Source: an uncultured Eubacteriales bacterium
GTDB lineage: Bacteria; Bacillota; Clostridia; Peptostreptococcales; Anaerovoracaceae
Direction of reading: 5' to 3'
Assembly: GCA_902803185.1 (NCBI GenBank)
Contig: CADCOV010000093.1
Location: 1-14,822, forward strand
DNA length: 14,822 bases
This document shows, in pieces, positions 7,157-14,079 of the stretch. Below the pieces are notes generated by a model, which was given only the letters and a program-made list of their open reading frames with translations, had not been told where the DNA came from and did not search any database. Within the stretch, counting starts at the first letter, position 1. Each line of letters starts with the position of its first letter. Both the position numbers and the translations under genes were made by a program.

Positions 7157-7165
7157 TCTGTTCCG

Positions 7166-8104
7166 TCAGCAGGTGTGCGCCGTGAGCGCCTTCCCCAGGA
7201 AGCTGCCGTCCCGCCCGAAGAGGTAAACGTCGTCGGACAGCACGTCCGTCGGCTGGACGCAGTTTCGGTTCACGTCCCGCAGCATCTCCGTCAGGACCTC
7301 AGCAGGCGGCGCCAGCCGCTCCGGCAGGATCAGGAACTCGTGGAGGGAGGACGGCACCGCGAAGAACCGGTCCCGCAGCAGTGCGCCGATCTTCGCCGTC
7401 GTCCCCGGGGCGAACAATGCCGCCGCTCCATAGGTGCCGGTCCTGGTGCTCAGCACCAGCATCTGGCCTTCCGCCATCCGGACCGGCTCCTCCCGCTTCA
7501 GCAGGTTCTGGGCGCACAGGCCCCCCGTCGCCGGATGGACGTGGGCCAGATACGGCCTGTCCTCCTTCCATGCGCTCTCCTTGGCGATCCTGGACAGCTC
7601 CTGCTCCGTGAGGCCGGACTGCTCCAGCATCTCCCTCTGGATGATCGTCCGCCATTCCCGGCCGGCCCGTACGGCCTTGAAATCGTAGGCCAGCACCAGT
7701 CCCGCGCCCACTTCCTCGTGGGGTGCGTCCGCCAGGAATCTGCGATTGCGGGCCGCCTCCAGAAGGCGGACGCCGTAGCGGCTCCACTTCCCCGGGAGCA
7801 GCTTCGCCGCGTCGCCCAGGTCCTCGATCGCCGGCGCGTCCTTCAGCGCCATCTCGCAGTTCTTCGCCAGGTCCGCCGCGATCTTCTCCATCGTCCTGCC
7901 CTTCAGATAGGCCTCGTAGTCCTCGTCCAGATAGTAGGTCGGCGACGGCAGGTTCCCCTCCCTCCGCAGGATGAGCCCGGCGAGGGTGGTGTCGTTTACC
8001 TTGACCACCTCCTCGTACGCCCAGGTCATCCCTCCCTTCAGTTCCTCCGGGAGGCGGCGGATCAATTCCTCACCGACCGCCCCGACAAACTCCTTCTTAT
8101 CCAT
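7166..8104 (-). CDS. DUF5688-family protein of unknown function
   Basis: Soluble protein of 312 residues. I recognise the DUF5688 pattern common in Clostridia: an N-terminal helix (MDKKEFVGAVGEEL), a strand with LAGLILRREG, and then PTYYLDEDYEAYLKGRT (about 54-70). No signal peptide, membrane segment or catalytic motif is visible, and the biochemical role of the family is not known to me. The ATG at 8104 is chosen over the in-frame TTG at 8122 because AAGGAG sits just upstream of it. It has its own strong promoter (8156-8184). It is followed by azlC after 44 nt, which may be simple read-through and not a functional link. DUF5688 genes often occur as multiple copies in clostridial genomes (recalled). 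Confidence 0.8.
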   Translation of the reverse strand: MDKKEFVGAVGEELIRRLPEELKGGMTWAYEEVVKVNDTTLAGLILRREGNLPSPTYYLDEDYEAYLKGRTMEKIAADLAKNCEMALKDAPAIEDLGDAAKLLPGKWSRYGVRLLEAARNRRFLADAPHEEVGAGLVLAYDFKAVRAGREWRTIIQREMLEQSGLTEQELSRIAKESAWKEDRPYLAHVHPATGGLCAQNLLKREEPVRMAEGQMLVLSTRTGTYGAAALFAPGTTAKIGALLRDRFFAVPSSLHEFLILPERLAPPAEVLTEMLRDVNRNCVQPTDVLSDDVYLFGRDGSFLGKALTAHTC

Positions 8105-8155
8105 CTCTTCTCCTTTCCCCAAAAGTTACCCCATAAATTTCCTTTCGGTGCCTCC

Positions 8156-8184
8156 ACCTTAGGTCTTTCCCCATACTCTGTCAA
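8156..8184 (-). promoter_or_regulatory. Candidate sigma-A promoter of the DUF5688 gene
   Basis: On the minus strand a consensus TTGACA (8179-8184) is followed after 17 nt by TAAGGT (8156-8161). The start point would fall near 8149, giving a leader of about 45 nt with AAGGAG just before the ATG at 8104. The same transcript could include azlC and azlD. Confidence 0.65.
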
Positions 8185-8254
8185 GCCTTCCGGGCGCTTT
8201 TCCAAAGAAGGGATTTCGGGGTGTTTGGGGATGGATAAAGCCGTCTATTTCCCG

Positions 8255-8283
8255 TTGCGAACGGTCCTTTTTTGGGGTATAAT
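8255..8283 (+). promoter_or_regulatory. Candidate sigma-A promoter of the helicase gene
   Basis: TTGCGA (8255-8260) and a perfect TATAAT (8278-8283) are 17 nt apart. The start point would be near 8290. The strong ribosome-binding site AAGGAGGTG (8308-8316) follows, 4 nt before the ATG at 8321. The 216-nt region 8105-8320 holds this promoter and the divergent DUF5688 promoter, and nothing else that I can see. Confidence 0.78.
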
Positions 8284-8320
8284 CAAAGCGAACATACATT
8301 CGATTTCAAGGAGGTGCCAC

Positions 8321-10498
8321 ATGCAGGATCATACGGATTATCTGCTGGAGGGGCTGAACGAGGCCCAGCGGCAGGCGGTCACCACCACCGAAGGGGTGGT
8401 CCGGGTCATCGCCGGCGCGGGCTCCGGCAAGACCAGGGCTTTGACCCACCGGTTCGCCTATCTGGTGAACTACGCCGGCATCATGCCGGGCCACATCCTC
8501 TGCGTCACCTTCACCAATAAGGCCGCGCAGGAGATGCGGAGCCGCATCCACAACCTGACCGGCGACAACGACACCGGCTACATCAACACCTTCCACGGCT
8601 TCTGCGTCTCCGTGCTGCAGGAGGACAGCTACGCGGTGAACTACCCGAAGAGCTTCCTGGTCCTGGATAACTCCGACATCGACCAGATGCTGGGGATCAT
8701 CTACGAGGAGCGGGGCCTCACCCTCTCCGACATGACCTTCGCCGACGCCCGGGACATGATCGAGATCCGCAAGCTGTTCAAGGAGCCGGAGTACTACCGG
8801 GACATGATCACCATGTCCCTGCAGGCCCTGCGCCGCAAGTACATGACCGCCGTGGACCCTTCGGACATCATCTTCTACGGCTACCTCTACCAGGAGAAGA
8901 AGTGCTTCGGCCTGGACTACAACGACCTGATCAAGTTCACCCTGTACATCTTCAAGGAGAACCGGGAGACCAAGCACAAGTGGCAGGTGCGGCTGGAGTA
9001 CATCATGATCGACGAGTTCCAGGACATCGACCAGCTCCAGTACGACCTGATGCGGGTCCTGGCGGGCTACCACCGGAACCTGTTCGTCGTCGGCGACCCG
9101 GACCAGACCATCTACACCTGGCGGGGCGCCAACACCAAGTACCTCATGGACTTCGAGCTGGACTACCCGGAGGCGAAGACCATCATGATGATGGAGAACT
9201 ACCGCTCCACCCCGGAGATCCTCGCGGTCTGCAACTCTTTGATCGACAAGAACAAGGACCGCATCAGCAAGAGCCTGAAGCCGAAGCTCGCCTCCGGCCC
9301 GAAGGTCCTCTGCAACTACGCCGCCAACGGCAAGGAGGAGGCCCGCTGGATCGCGGAACGGGCGAAGGCCCTCCACGAGGAGCAGGAGGTGCCGTACCGG
9401 GACATGACCGTCCTCTACCGGGCCCACTACCTGACCCGCAACCTGGAGGAGGCCTTCCAGAAGAAGGAGATCCCGTTCACCATCTACAGCGGCGTCCAGT
9501 TCTTTGACCGGGCGGAGGTGAAGGACGCCCTCGCCTACCTCAGGATGATCGCCCTCCGGGACGACCTGTCCTTCCTTCGGATCGTGAACACCCCGAAGCG
9601 CAACATCGGCAAGAAGCGGGTCGCCCTGCTCCAGGAGTTCGCCGAAGCCAACGGCTGCAGCCTCTACCAGGCTCTGCTCCACATGGCGGACAGCGAGGCC
9701 TTCCGGGGCACCGGCGCGGGCGAGTTCATCCAGCTGGTGGAGCAGTTCACCGGCGACCTCTCCGGGATCCCGGTCTCCGAGGTCCTCTCCTCCGTCCTGG
9801 ACCGCAGCGGCTACGAGAAGATGCTCCGCACCGAGGGCAGCCAGACCCGCCTCGATAACCTGGCGGAGCTCAAGCAGTCCATCTTCGACTTCGAGGTCAG
9901 CTGCGGCGAGGAGTGCGACATCGCCTACTACCTGGCCCACGTGGCCCTCTTCACCAACAGCGACGCGGCGGACACCGGCGACAAGGTCAAGTTCATGACC
10001 ATCCACGCCGCCAAGGGCCTGGAGTTCCCGTACGTCTTCCTCTGCGCGCTGAACGAGGGCACCTTCCCGACCCGCCGCACCAACACCCTGCCGGGCATGG
10101 AGGAGGAGCGGCGCCTGGCCTTCGTGGCCATGACCCGGGCGGAGAAGGCTTTGTTCCTCACCACCGCCGAGGGCCGCAACCTGGATGGCTCCCCGCGCTA
10201 CCCGTCCCGCTTCCTGCTGGACGTGGACGACGGGCTCCTGGAATACGACCACGAGCCGTCCGACACCCTGATCAAAGACGCCCGCCGCATGATCGGCCTC
10301 ACGGACCAGAAGCTGCTCCGGGGCGACGAGGAGAGCCTCTACCCGATCGGCTCCCGGGTGCGCCACGTGATCTTCGGCACCGGCATGATCACCGACATCG
10401 ATCCGGACAAAGGCACCTACACCATCCAGTTCGACGGCCTGGTGACCCCGCGGATCATCAACTGGCGGGTCAAGCTGGAGAAGCTGCCGACGCTATAA
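8321..10498 (+). CDS. pcrA: SF1 DNA helicase of the PcrA/UvrD type
   Basis: ATP-dependent 3'-5' DNA helicase used in repair, replication restart or plasmid replication; 725 residues, close to the usual PcrA length. Motifs in order: Q motif LNEAQRQAV (12-20), Walker A AGAGSGKT (31-38), TFTNKAAQEMRSRI (Ia), INTFHGFC (Ib), DEFQD (231-235), GDPDQTIYTWRG (III, from 258), ENYRSTPEIL (IV), MTIHAAKGLEFPYV (V) and AFVAMTRA (VI, around 600-607). The C-terminal ~50 residues (YPIGSRVRHVIFGTGMI...) match the Tudor-like domain of PcrA/UvrD that contacts RNA polymerase. The same frame stays open for 393 codons upstream, opposite the DUF5688 gene. The start is set by the promoter and by AAGGAGGTG before ATG 8321. 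A second PcrA-like paralogue elsewhere in the genome is possible, so the symbol is provisional. Confidence 0.92.
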   Translation: MQDHTDYLLEGLNEAQRQAVTTTEGVVRVIAGAGSGKTRALTHRFAYLVNYAGIMPGHILCVTFTNKAAQEMRSRIHNLTGDNDTGYINTFHGFCVSVLQEDSYAVNYPKSFLVLDNSDIDQMLGIIYEERGLTLSDMTFADARDMIEIRKLFKEPEYYRDMITMSLQALRRKYMTAVDPSDIIFYGYLYQEKKCFGLDYNDLIKFTLYIFKENRETKHKWQVRLEYIMIDEFQDIDQLQYDLMRVLAGYHRNLFVVGDPDQTIYTWRGANTKYLMDFELDYPEAKTIMMMENYRSTPEILAVCNSLIDKNKDRISKSLKPKLASGPKVLCNYAANGKEEARWIAERAKALHEEQEVPYRDMTVLYRAHYLTRNLEEAFQKKEIPFTIYSGVQFFDRAEVKDALAYLRMIALRDDLSFLRIVNTPKRNIGKKRVALLQEFAEANGCSLYQALLHMADSEAFRGTGAGEFIQLVEQFTGDLSGIPVSEVLSSVLDRSGYEKMLRTEGSQTRLDNLAELKQSIFDFEVSCGEECDIAYYLAHVALFTNSDAADTGDKVKFMTIHAAKGLEFPYVFLCALNEGTFPTRRTNTLPGMEEERRLAFVAMTRAEKALFLTTAEGRNLDGSPRYPSRFLLDVDDGLLEYDHEPSDTLIKDARRMIGLTDQKLLRGDEESLYPIGSRVRHVIFGTGMITDIDPDKGTYTIQFDGLVTPRIINWRVKLEKLPTL

Positions 10499-10523
10499 GG
10501 CTATCCGCCGATCCATGAGACGA

Positions 10524-10555
10524 AAAAAGAGACTGCCGCGCTGCAGTCTCTTTTT
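10524..10555. terminator. Bidirectional terminator between the helicase and dipeptidase genes
   Basis: A perfect 13-bp stem (10524-10536 with 10543-10555, core AGAGACTGC / GCAGTCTCT) has a 6-nt loop and is flanked by A and T runs on both sides. It ends transcription of the helicase (plus) and of the convergent D-Ala-D-Ala operon (minus), whose stop codon is 5 nt away. Confidence 0.93.
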
Positions 10556-10560
10556 GTTTC

Positions 10561-11268
10561 CTATTCGTATTCGAAGATCCCCCGGTAGACCGCAGGGTGC
10601 TTCATCTTCTCCGCCCAGCAGCGCTCGCCGAAGCAGAAGTGCCACCACTCGGAGGTGATGCCGGCAAAGCCCGCCGCCGTCATGACGTTGTACAGGAGCC
10701 GGCGGTTCTTCCGGATCTCGTCCGCATGCGGCAGCCCCGCCGCTTCCTCCCGCTCAAAGTAGGCCGCGTGGGTCAGGTCGGAGAAGGCGTCGAAGGCGGT
10801 CCCCATCTCCAGCTCCTTGCCGTCCGGCCCCACGATCGTGAGGTCGATGGCGCCGCCGGTGGTGTGTCCCGGCGGGCAGTCCGGGTCCGGGTTCGGCCGG
10901 GCGACGAACTGGTTCATGAACCGGTGCAGCTCCTCCTCCGGCATGTCCTCCAGATGGAACTGGGCGACGATCGCCGGCTTGTAGAAATCAAAGAGTTCCG
11001 CCTGCAGGGCGAACGGCCTCCAGAAATCCCAGATCCGGAACCGATAGCCCTCCGGCAGCAGCGCTGCCGCCTGATAGAGGCGCTCCACCGCTTCCTTCCG
11101 GCCCAGGCACCGGGTCTCCGCGTTTTTGCAGCCCAGCACCGGGTACTGCATCGCGATCTCGATGCGCTCGCTCTCCTCCACCGGGATCAGCGGGGAGTCT
11201 ATGAATGCTTTCTCGCTGTACGGTTCGCCGTCTCCGCCGAAGGGGATCGGCTTCTCATAATCGATCAT
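10561..11268 (-). CDS. vanX: VanX-type D-Ala-D-Ala dipeptidase (peptidase family M15D)
   Basis: Zinc dipeptidase that hydrolyses free D-Ala-D-Ala in the cytoplasm; 235 residues, slightly longer than VanX (~200). Active-site residues are intact: the arginine in DFWRP (R84), GHTTGGAIDL with zinc ligands H135 and D142, and EWWH with catalytic E207 and ligand H210. No signal peptide is seen, which fits a cytoplasmic enzyme and not an exported DdpX. ATG 11268 has AAGGAG 6 nt upstream; longer forms of this frame run antisense-like into ddl and lack a start signal. It follows ddl by 20 nt and is the last gene of the operon before the bidirectional terminator. In glycopeptide resistance VanX removes D-Ala-D-Ala so that D-Ala-D-Lac is used. 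Here no vanH, vanRS or D-Lac ligase is visible, so a role in dipeptide recycling or pool control is as likely. Confidence 0.9.
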   Translation of the reverse strand: MIDYEKPIPFGGDGEPYSEKAFIDSPLIPVEESERIEIAMQYPVLGCKNAETRCLGRKEAVERLYQAAALLPEGYRFRIWDFWRPFALQAELFDFYKPAIVAQFHLEDMPEEELHRFMNQFVARPNPDPDCPPGHTTGGAIDLTIVGPDGKELEMGTAFDAFSDLTHAAYFEREEAAGLPHADEIRKNRRLLYNVMTAAGFAGITSEWWHFCFGERCWAEKMKHPAVYRGIFEYE

Positions 11269-11288
11269 CTTGCTCTCCTTTCCCGCCG

Positions 11289-12506
11289 CTACTGCTGCGG
11301 TTTTGTTTTGCTGCCCTTGCTGCCGCCCAGGGAGGCGTTGGCCAGGATGTTGGTGTCGAAGGTGAAGGTCAGGCTGTCCTCCGTGCGCTGGCGCTTGAAG
11401 GCCAGGCGGATCATGCGGTCCAGCAGCTCCTTGTACGGCACGCCCAGCGGCTCCCACAGGTAGAAGGCCAGGGAGCCCGGGATGGTGTTGATCTCGTTGA
11501 ACCAGAGCTTGCCGGTCTCGCCGTCGATCATGAAGTCGATGCGGGCGACGCCGCAGCAGCCCAGCGCCCGGAAGGCCCGGACCGCCATCTCCCGGACGTA
11601 TTCCCGCATCTCAGGGGTGAGGTCCGCCGGGATCTTCCGGCTGACGCTGGCCATGCCCTGGGACTTGGTGCCGCCGGATTTGCTGCCCGACTTGCCGCCG
11701 CCGCTCATGTATTTGTCCTCGTAGCTCAGGATGTCCTTGGTGTGGAGCGGTTCCTCACACTCGGAGGCCTCCGCGTGGTCGGTGTCCCCCAGGACCGAGC
11801 AGTTGATCTCACGGAGTTCGCTGATGGCGTGCTCCACCATGATGACCTCCGCGTAGAGGAAGGCGTCGTCGATGCGGCGCAGGAGCTCCTCCCCGTTCCT
11901 GGCGATGCCGATGCCCACGCTGGAGCCCAGGTTCACCGGCTTGACGATGACCGGGTAGCCCAGCTTCTCCTCCACCCTGCGGACGATGGCAGCCGCGTCG
12001 CTGTAGTCCGAAAGGAAGAACCGGAGGCAGTCCAGGACCGGCACGCCGTTGTCCATCAGGATCATCTTCTGGATGTATTTGTCCATGCCCACCGCCGCCG
12101 AGGTGACGTCCGGGCCCACGAACGGGAGCCCCAGCGTCTTGAGGTAGCCCTGGAGGGCGCCGTCCTCCTCGTTGGTGCCGTGGACCACCGGGAAGGCCAC
12201 GTCGATGCGGATCTTCTCCGGCTTCCTGCCGAAGCGCTTCGTCTCGTAAGGCATCAGGAACACATCCTCGCCCTCGTTGACGAAGATGACCCGCCTGGAC
12301 TTCGCGATCAAAGCCTTGAGGTCCCGGTAGGCTTCGATCCTGCCGCAGTCCTCTCCGATATAGAAATAGTTCTCCTTGCTGATGTAGACCGGGATGCAGT
12401 CATACTTTTCCGTATCCATGCTCATCAGCGCCTGGATGCCCGAGATCACGGAGACCTCGTGCTCCACGCTCTTGCCGCCAAACATGACGGCGACCTTTGT
12501 CTTCAT
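11289..12506 (-). CDS. ddl: D-alanine--D-alanine ligase with glycine/lysine-rich omega loop
   Basis: ATP-grasp ligase that joins two D-Ala for the peptidoglycan stem; cytoplasmic. The 405 residues are longer than the ~300-370 usual for Ddl. Motifs: GGKSVEHEVSVISG (10-23), VHGTNEEDG (108-116, normally HGxxGEDG), KPVNLGSSVGI (189-199), ARID with metal ligand D324, and NEINT with E338 and N340. The omega-loop SYEDKYMS (261-268) carries the tyrosine typical of D-Ala-D-Ala ligases, not the VanA-type histidine. It is followed by an inserted Gly/Ser/Lys-rich stretch (268-280). A similar GGSKGSK sequence ends the protein (394-400). ATG 12506 has GAGGG upstream, partly overlapping the murF stop region; the gap to murF is 10 nt. 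The long loop seems to be a trait of a clostridial Ddl branch (recalled). Confidence 0.93.
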   Translation of the reverse strand: MKTKVAVMFGGKSVEHEVSVISGIQALMSMDTEKYDCIPVYISKENYFYIGEDCGRIEAYRDLKALIAKSRRVIFVNEGEDVFLMPYETKRFGRKPEKIRIDVAFPVVHGTNEEDGALQGYLKTLGLPFVGPDVTSAAVGMDKYIQKMILMDNGVPVLDCLRFFLSDYSDAAAIVRRVEEKLGYPVIVKPVNLGSSVGIGIARNGEELLRRIDDAFLYAEVIMVEHAISELREINCSVLGDTDHAEASECEEPLHTKDILSYEDKYMSGGGKSGSKSGGTKSQGMASVSRKIPADLTPEMREYVREMAVRAFRALGCCGVARIDFMIDGETGKLWFNEINTIPGSLAFYLWEPLGVPYKELLDRMIRLAFKRQRTEDSLTFTFDTNILANASLGGSKGSKTKPQQ

Positions 12507-12516
12507 ACGATACCCT

Positions 12517-14079
12517 CTAATAGTTATCCGGCAGATCGTTCTCGATCAGGATGTACTTGTGATCCCTGGTGTTCAGCTTGTTGGCGTAGGCCATGGCGTC
12601 CTCCACCCTGCGGAAGACCTGGACCTTCGATTCCGGGAAGCCCTTGTCCAGGATGCCCTTCAGGATCGGCTTAGTGTGCTTCTTGCCCACCAAAGCGATG
12701 TAGTCACAGCAGTCCGCCGCGTAGGTGCCCAGCAGGTAGTTGTAGCGCTCCTCGTCCTCGCCCAGCTCCACCATGCCCGGGGTGATCAGGATGCGGGTGC
12801 CCTCGAACAAAGCCAGGGTCTCCACCGCCGCCTTCGAGCCGATCGGGTTGGAGTTATAGGAGTCGTCGATGATGGTGGCGCCGCCCCGCTCGCTCATCTC
12901 CATCCGGTGGGAGACCGGCTGCAGCTTCTGGACCGGGATGCGGAGCTCCTCCAGCGGCACGCCCAGGATGTGGGCGCAGGCGATGGCGCCGGTGATGTTG
13001 ATGACGTTGTGTTTGCCCACCAGGCGGGTGCGGAAGGCGCAGCTCTCACCGCTCGGGGCGTGGATCGTGAAGGTGGTGCCGGCGGAGGAGACTTTGATGT
13101 CCGTGGCCGTGTACCCCTCCTCGCCCCCATCGGTGCTGAAGAAGACCTTGTCCTTGTATTTGCCGCTGTTCTCGCGGATGTATTCGTTGTCGCCGTTCAG
13201 CAGGATCAGGCCGCCCTCAGGCAGGGCGTCCGCCAGCTCGAACTTGGTCTTCGTGACGTTCTCGATGGAACCGAAGGTGTCCAGGTGCTGCGGCCCGATG
13301 GAGGTGATGATGCCCATGTCCGGATGGGCGATGTCGCAGATCTCTTTGATCTCGCCCACGTAGCGGGCGCCCATCTCGCAGAGGAAGATCTGGTGCTTCG
13401 GCCTCAGGTGTTCCCTGACGGTGATGACGACGCCCATCGGCGTGTTGAAATTGCCCGGCGTGATCAGGACGTCGAAGTGCTGCCGCAGCAGGGTGTACAG
13501 GTAGTGCTTCACCGAGGTCTTGCCGTAGCTTCCGGTGATGCCGATGATCTTCATGTCCGGCTTCTCCGCCAGGAGCCGCATGGCGTCGTCGATGTAGTGC
13601 TGCTTGACCGCCTTCTCCATCGGCTGGTTGATCACGTTGGCGGCCATGAGGAGCACCATCTGCCCGAGGATGAGGAGCCCGCAGGCGAGCCACATCCAGC
13701 GCGGCCCGGCCAGCCAGAGCGTGAGGCCCAGGGCGACAGCGCAGAGCACCAGGTCGGTGGCGATCATACGCTTGGTCCTGGTGGTGAACTTCAGGGTGAT
13801 CTTGGTGTGGTAGCGCTTCAGGAAGCGGAAGTAGTAGAGCACGAAGCCCGCCAGCAGGCAGTAGAGGACCGCAGCGACGACGCTGTTCGTCAGCGACGTC
13901 AAAAGCCCCAGCACCGCCAGCAGGATCAGGACGCCCTCCTTCTTCCAGTTCCGGGAGAGCCAGACCCGCTGCTCATTGTTCATATATGTGTTCAGCTGGA
14001 ACATGTGCATGTTATAGCGCAGTACGTACCACAGCGTCACCGCGTTCAGCACAAGTCCGATCCAGAAAAGTAAGCTCAT
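12517..14079 (-). CDS. murF: MurF-like Mur ligase with N-terminal membrane domain
   Basis: ATP-dependent amide ligase expected to add D-Ala-D-Ala to the UDP-MurNAc-tripeptide. Of 520 residues, the first ~150 form about five hydrophobic segments (roughly 3-20, 49-62, 64-84, 106-124, 128-148) in place of the usual soluble UDP-binding domain of MurF. The Mur ligase core follows: GSYGKTS P-loop (173-179), PGNFNTPMG (208-216), EMGARYVGEI (235-244), QHLDTFGS (264-271), GKHNVIN (355-361), SHRMEM (390-395) and DDSYNSNP (405-412), the last being the MurF-type DxYNxNP motif. ATG 14079 overlaps the hydrolase stop as ATGA. The neighbour ddl makes the expected substrate, which supports MurF over MurC/D/E. 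A role as a second, membrane-bound ligase with a different acceptor is possible; a soluble murF elsewhere would favour that. Confidence 0.82.
   Translation of the reverse strand: MSLLFWIGLVLNAVTLWYVLRYNMHMFQLNTYMNNEQRVWLSRNWKKEGVLILLAVLGLLTSLTNSVVAAVLYCLLAGFVLYYFRFLKRYHTKITLKFTTRTKRMIATDLVLCAVALGLTLWLAGPRWMWLACGLLILGQMVLLMAANVINQPMEKAVKQHYIDDAMRLLAEKPDMKIIGITGSYGKTSVKHYLYTLLRQHFDVLITPGNFNTPMGVVITVREHLRPKHQIFLCEMGARYVGEIKEICDIAHPDMGIITSIGPQHLDTFGSIENVTKTKFELADALPEGGLILLNGDNEYIRENSGKYKDKVFFSTDGGEEGYTATDIKVSSAGTTFTIHAPSGESCAFRTRLVGKHNVINITGAIACAHILGVPLEELRIPVQKLQPVSHRMEMSERGGATIIDDSYNSNPIGSKAAVETLALFEGTRILITPGMVELGEDEERYNYLLGTYAADCCDYIALVGKKHTKPILKGILDKGFPESKVQVFRRVEDAMAYANKLNTRDHKYILIENDLPDNY

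Noticed and set aside
7142..8320. In-frame extension of the helicase by up to 393 codons upstream
   Set aside because: It runs antisense to the DUF5688 gene. The promoter (8255-8283) and the AAGGAGGTG site both lie downstream of it, and helicase homology starts at ATG 8321. The in-frame ATG at 8231 also precedes the promoter.
8306..10366. A 686-codon open frame antisense to the helicase
   Set aside because: The translation is low-complexity and rich in V, L, E and H, with no motifs. It is a by-product of high GC at third codon positions of the helicase.
11269..11457. 63-residue N-terminal extension of the dipeptidase
   Set aside because: This stretch is the ddl 3' end read in another frame. 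The true start at 11268 has AAGGAG at proper spacing.
10561..12506. Glycopeptide resistance (van) operon
   Set aside because: The ligase keeps the Tyr-type omega loop of D-Ala-D-Ala ligases, and no vanH, vanR/S, vanW or vanK is present. Resistance is not supported by what is in view.
12394..14073. A 559-codon open frame on the plus strand opposite murF
   Set aside because: Shadow of the murF-like gene; the composition is low-complexity and the Mur ligase motifs are on the other strand.
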